Assembly: GCF_964199755.1 (NCBI RefSeq) | Contig: NC_133897.1 | Coordinates: 170,056,511 to 170,120,510 of the forward strand | DNA: 64,000 bases | Source: Larus michahellis | Lineage: Eukaryota; Chordata; Aves; Charadriiformes; Laridae | Direction of reading: 5' to 3' | Shown: in pieces, positions 32,099 to 64,000 of the stretch | How positions within the stretch are numbered: position 1 is the stretch's first letter | Layout: each line of letters opens with the position of its first letter | The notes under the pieces: model-generated | Databases searched by the model: none | What the model saw: the letters and a program-made list of their open reading frames with translations, nothing else | Told to the model about the DNA's origin: nothing | Program-made: the position numbers and the translations under genes

Positions 32099-32108
32099 TC
32101 TCGCGAGA
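32099..32108 (+). promoter_or_regulatory. PUF60: Perfect TCTCGCGAGA palindrome, copy 1
   Basis: An exact match to the palindromic CGCG element found in vertebrate CpG-island promoters and bound by BANP (Kaiso was proposed earlier). It lies 106 bases upstream of the PUF60 ATG. Confidence 0.8.
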
Positions 32109-32133
32109 CATTTCCCCTCTCCCGCAGCAGGAC

Positions 32134-32143
32134 TCTCGCGAGA
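32134..32143 (+). promoter_or_regulatory. PUF60: Perfect TCTCGCGAGA palindrome, copy 2
   Basis: A second exact copy starting 35 bases after copy 1 and 80 bases upstream of the ATG. A one-mismatch copy, TCTTGCGAGA, follows at 32172-32181. Confidence 0.8.
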
Positions 32144-32213
32144 GCTCTGCGGCGCGCGCGGAAGGGGGAACTCTTGCGAGAATCCCGCGCGGACAGCCGA
32201 CGGGGTGGACAAG

Positions 32214-61077
<28,864 letters not shown>

Positions 61078-61215
61078 ACTCTACTTGAAAGACTTCGCCC
61101 CTGCCCCCTCTGCCTGCCTGGTTCTTTTTTAGCCATGTATAAAGAACGCGCCAGGGTGGGCACAGATCTCTGTGATGTACTTGTAGTTTGGATAAAAGCG
61201 CAAAGAAAGCTAGTG
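61078..61215 (+). other. PUF60: Probable short PUF60 3' UTR with GATAAA polyadenylation signal
   Basis: After the TGA comes a C/T-rich stretch and then GATAAA at 61191-61196, a variant polyadenylation hexamer. No canonical AATAAA is seen nearby. A CTGTGTGTGTG-type GU-rich element lies 20-35 bases downstream, as expected. Cleavage near 61215 is inferred. Confidence 0.6.
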
Positions 61216-63055
61216 TGCATCTGTGTGTGTGTTAAAGGGGCTGACGTCTCCCCAGCGGAGGCTGGCGTGGCTCCAGCCTCGTCGCCTGAAGAGCGGGGCC
61301 CGAGCCTGAAGAGGGGTTGCTGCTCGTGTTCCTGCCTTACGCTGCGGTCGCTTCAGAAACACTCAGGTCAAGACCCGACCACACCTTTTAGGGGCTAGAA
61401 TAGCCGTTTCCTTCAGAGATGGGCCATGAATGATTGGAACGGAGGAGGGAGTCTCTTCGTAAAGTATTTTGGCAGCACCCTTGGGTGCTGCTGGATTAAC
61501 AAGGAGGAGGGAGGGGAGCTCGGGCAGTGCTGGAGGGAGCTTTGCTGCCGAGGAGCCGCATGTTGGGCTTGGCCTCAGGAGCCCACACGTGGGTCAGGGC
61601 CCAGAACTGAACCAGCTGGGCCTTTTTGGAGTGTTCCCATCAGGCTTGTTCTGATACTGCGGTTTGGGCCTCACGTGATGGGTCAGAGTTACCCCGACTG
61701 ATCCTTCCTCAATGTGCCAAAACGCGAATAGCGAGCCAGGCTGTAGGCGTCGCAGCTGGGCTGGGAGCGCGAGTAGCGCCGGTGGCAGCGCCTGAAGTGC
61801 TTTTATGGAATCGACATCCAGCCCTGGTACTGCGGGCAGTGATGGGAACACACGCCTCGCCTGAAAGGATAGTTTGGGGGGGATTTGTTGAGGACTCAAA
61901 GCATTAGTAATATTTACAAAGCATAAATGCATTTATTTTAGTAATTTTTCTGTCTAGCTAATGAGTAGGAACAGAATTAGCTCATGTTAATTACCTTAAA
62001 TATTTTCAGTATGTAAGGGGCTACTATACTGCTTGTCATGCATAGCTGGTGCACAGCACAGATCTGAAGAAAACCAGTCGGTTTAGTTTAGAAATTCAAA
62101 CAAAGGAAGAAGGATCTCTAAGGAACTTCCGCAGGGAATTCTTGAGTTGAGCCTGCAGCTACGGGTTGCCTCTAAGCTTGGAGATGTCTTTAAAATTAAA
62201 TTTTTGTATTTTGTTTCAAACACTGAAAAGAACTCTTCTTCTGTTGTAGGTTAGAAATTTGTATTTGCACTTTATGATTAATCTATATTTAACTCTTTTT
62301 GCACTAATATTGCCTGTTAGCTTAAATAACCTTTCTTCTTCCCTCTTTTTATGCCCATTCCAAGTTAACAGCAAGCCTGTCGTTCCCAACGTGTGTTTTG
62401 TTCGCCAGCGTCTGTTGGGATCAGCTTGCTCTTTCCCTGGTCATCTGCCCTGGCAGCCCTTCTTCGCGTTTGTTAGCTTGAATTTCTTTTTCTTGAAAGT
62501 GTTGATGAGATCTGCTGAATATATTCTGAAGTGGCATTTGCCCCTTCTTACCTGTGCTGGAAATGCATCATCCCGTGCCCGCTGTGATCCCACTGACCTC
62601 CCACAGCCACGGCATGCTGGTGGCTCGCAGTTGCCCCGGTCTCGCAGTGCAGCACAGCTGCTTTGCTGCTTTTCTTTGTGATGCAGGAGAAGATCCACTA
62701 TTTTTAATTGTTCCAGAGATCGGTTTAGTCCTACTAAAGAAAACCAAAGCACCTCTCCCATGACTCAGTTGGTCTGTCTAGCTTCCATTTTCTGTTGTTT
62801 GCTCCTCTTCTGTTGGCTGGATTTAGGAGTACAAAGTCCGCACTGGAAGTTTCCTTGTGCTGCTGATGGTTTAAAAAACTAAAGTGGGGAAAAGTTGATG
62901 TGAGAGGAGAGCAGAGATTAAAGAATGATGGCCTGAGTGCTGATCAACAAGTTTTTGTGCGTGATCAATCTGACTTGGCTGACAGGATGACATTTTGCAA
63001 AAGTAACTTCATAAATGTCTTCATGAGTCAAATGTCTGACAAAAGACCATCTGTC
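61216..63055 (+). other. Region downstream of PUF60 without a recognised gene
   Basis: 61220-61870 is GC-rich and 61870-62550 AT-rich. No exon of the expected neighbour (SCRIB in mammals) was recognised. Short open frames here show no family match. Confidence 0.7.
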
Positions 63056-63059
63056 TTAC

Positions 63060-64000
63060 CTTCTGGGTGGCCCTTGACACTGTCCTCCACAACATCCTTG
63101 TAACTGGAATGGAGAAGATACGGGTGTGGTGGGTGACTGTTGGTGGGTGAGGAATTCGCTGGATGGCCACATCCAGAGTTACAGTCAACGGCTCCGTGTC
63201 ACAGTGGAGATCAGTAAGGAGTGGTGTCCCTCAGGGGTCTGTTCTGGGACTGATACTGTACGATGTTTTTATTAATGACACAGAGAATGGGATTGAGGGC
63301 ACCCTAGTCAAGTTTACGGATCACACCAAGCTGAGAGGTGCAGTAGATGCGCTGGAGGGACGGGATGCCATCCAGGGGACCTGGACAGGCTGGAGTGGTG
63401 GCCCCATGTGAACCTCTGGGGTCCAACCAGGCCCAGTGCAGGGTGGGGGCAGCCCCCGGTGCCAGCCCCGGCTGGGGGTGGGGGGATGGAGAGCAGCCCT
63501 GAGAGAAGGGCTTGGGGGGGCTGGGGAGGGGGGGGGAAACGCTGCCCATGAGCCGGCACCGTGCGCTGGCAGCACAGAAACCCCCCACAGCCTGGGCTGC
63601 ATCCCCGGCAGGGGGGCGAGGGGGGGATTCTGCCCCTCTGCTCCGCTCGGGGGAGACCCCCCTGCAGTGCTGCCTCCAGCCCCGGGGACATCAGGAGGAC
63701 ATGGAGGTGTCGGAGCGGGGCCGGAGGAGGCCCCGGAGATGCTGGGAGGGCTGGAGCCCCTCTGCTGTGAGGACAGGCTGAGAGAGCTGGGGGGGTTCAG
63801 CCTGGAGAAGAGAAGGCTCCGGGGAGACCTTCCAGCCCCTTCCAGGCCCTCAAGGGGCTCCGGGAAAGCTGGGGAGGGACTCTGGAGCAGGGAGGGGAGC
63901 CACGGGACGAGGGGGAAGGGTTTTAAGCTAAAAGAGGGGAGATTGAGATTAAAAATAAGGCAGAAATTCTCCATGATGAAGCTGGTGAGCCCCTGGCCCA
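63060..64000 (+). mobile_element. CR1 LINE, longest copy in the window, truncated by the window end
   Basis: 63163-63411 still encodes reverse-transcriptase remnants: SGVPQGSVLGLILYDVFIND, then KFTDHTKLRGAVDALEGRDA. The usual FADD catalytic motif is FTDH, so the copy is inactive. From 63420 it passes through GGATGGAGAGCAGCCCTGAG and GACAGGCTGAGAGAGCTGGG and stops at GAGCCCCTGGCCCA. By comparison with the copy at 5940, about 160 bases of the 3' end lie beyond the window. The 5' edge may extend to about 62890. Confidence 0.9.

Noticed and set aside
61216-63055. First exon of SCRIB, expected as the next gene by mammalian synteny
   Set aside because: I looked for its leucine-rich-repeat N-terminal coding sequence and found none. 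It probably lies beyond the window.

Overview
The window is vertebrate nuclear DNA, almost certainly avian. It carries two spliced protein-coding genes on the + strand with canonical GT-AG introns, and its only abundant interspersed repeat is the CR1 LINE. Many CR1 copies end in the AACCATTCTATGATTCTATG-type 3' terminus that is typical of birds. I see no Alu- or B1-type SINE, no intact LTR element, no tRNA or rRNA gene, and nothing bacterial. The species cannot be fixed from the sequence alone.

Left half (1-29,700). A GC-rich promoter/CpG island (about 1-1,100) leads into NRBP2, the nuclear receptor binding protein 2 pseudokinase. I could place 18 coding exons (462-28,413) that join in frame into a 497-residue protein. 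The first intron is 14.5 kb and holds a GC-rich minisatellite and many CR1 copies. The last coding exon is followed by a probable 1.2-kb 3' UTR with an AATAAA at 29,646.

Middle (29,700-32,200). The 2.5-kb intergenic spacer is largely CR1, including a nested opposite-strand pair. It ends in a second CpG island with three TCTCGCGAGA-type elements just upstream of the next gene.

Right half (32,214-61,077). PUF60, the poly(U)-binding splicing factor (also called FIR), has 11 coding exons joining in frame into 531 residues: two RRMs, an Ala/Pro-rich linker and a C-terminal UHM. Intron 1 is 12.5 kb, AT-richer and nearly CR1-free. The 51-nt exon at 47,686 matches the alternatively spliced mammalian exon and has a weak donor. 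An N-terminal exon present in the long mammalian isoform was not found. Downstream of PUF60 is non-coding sequence ending in a CR1 copy cut off by the window edge, which still shows reverse-transcriptase remnants.

NRBP2 and PUF60 are neighbours in the same head-to-tail order in mammals (human 8q24.3), so this is conserved synteny. The two proteins have no established joint function: one is a signalling scaffold/pseudokinase, the other a nuclear splicing and transcription regulator. I found no clear undescribed gene system. The most interesting items are the promoter element cluster, the alternative PUF60 exon, the nested CR1 pairs with candidate target-site duplications, and the minisatellites.
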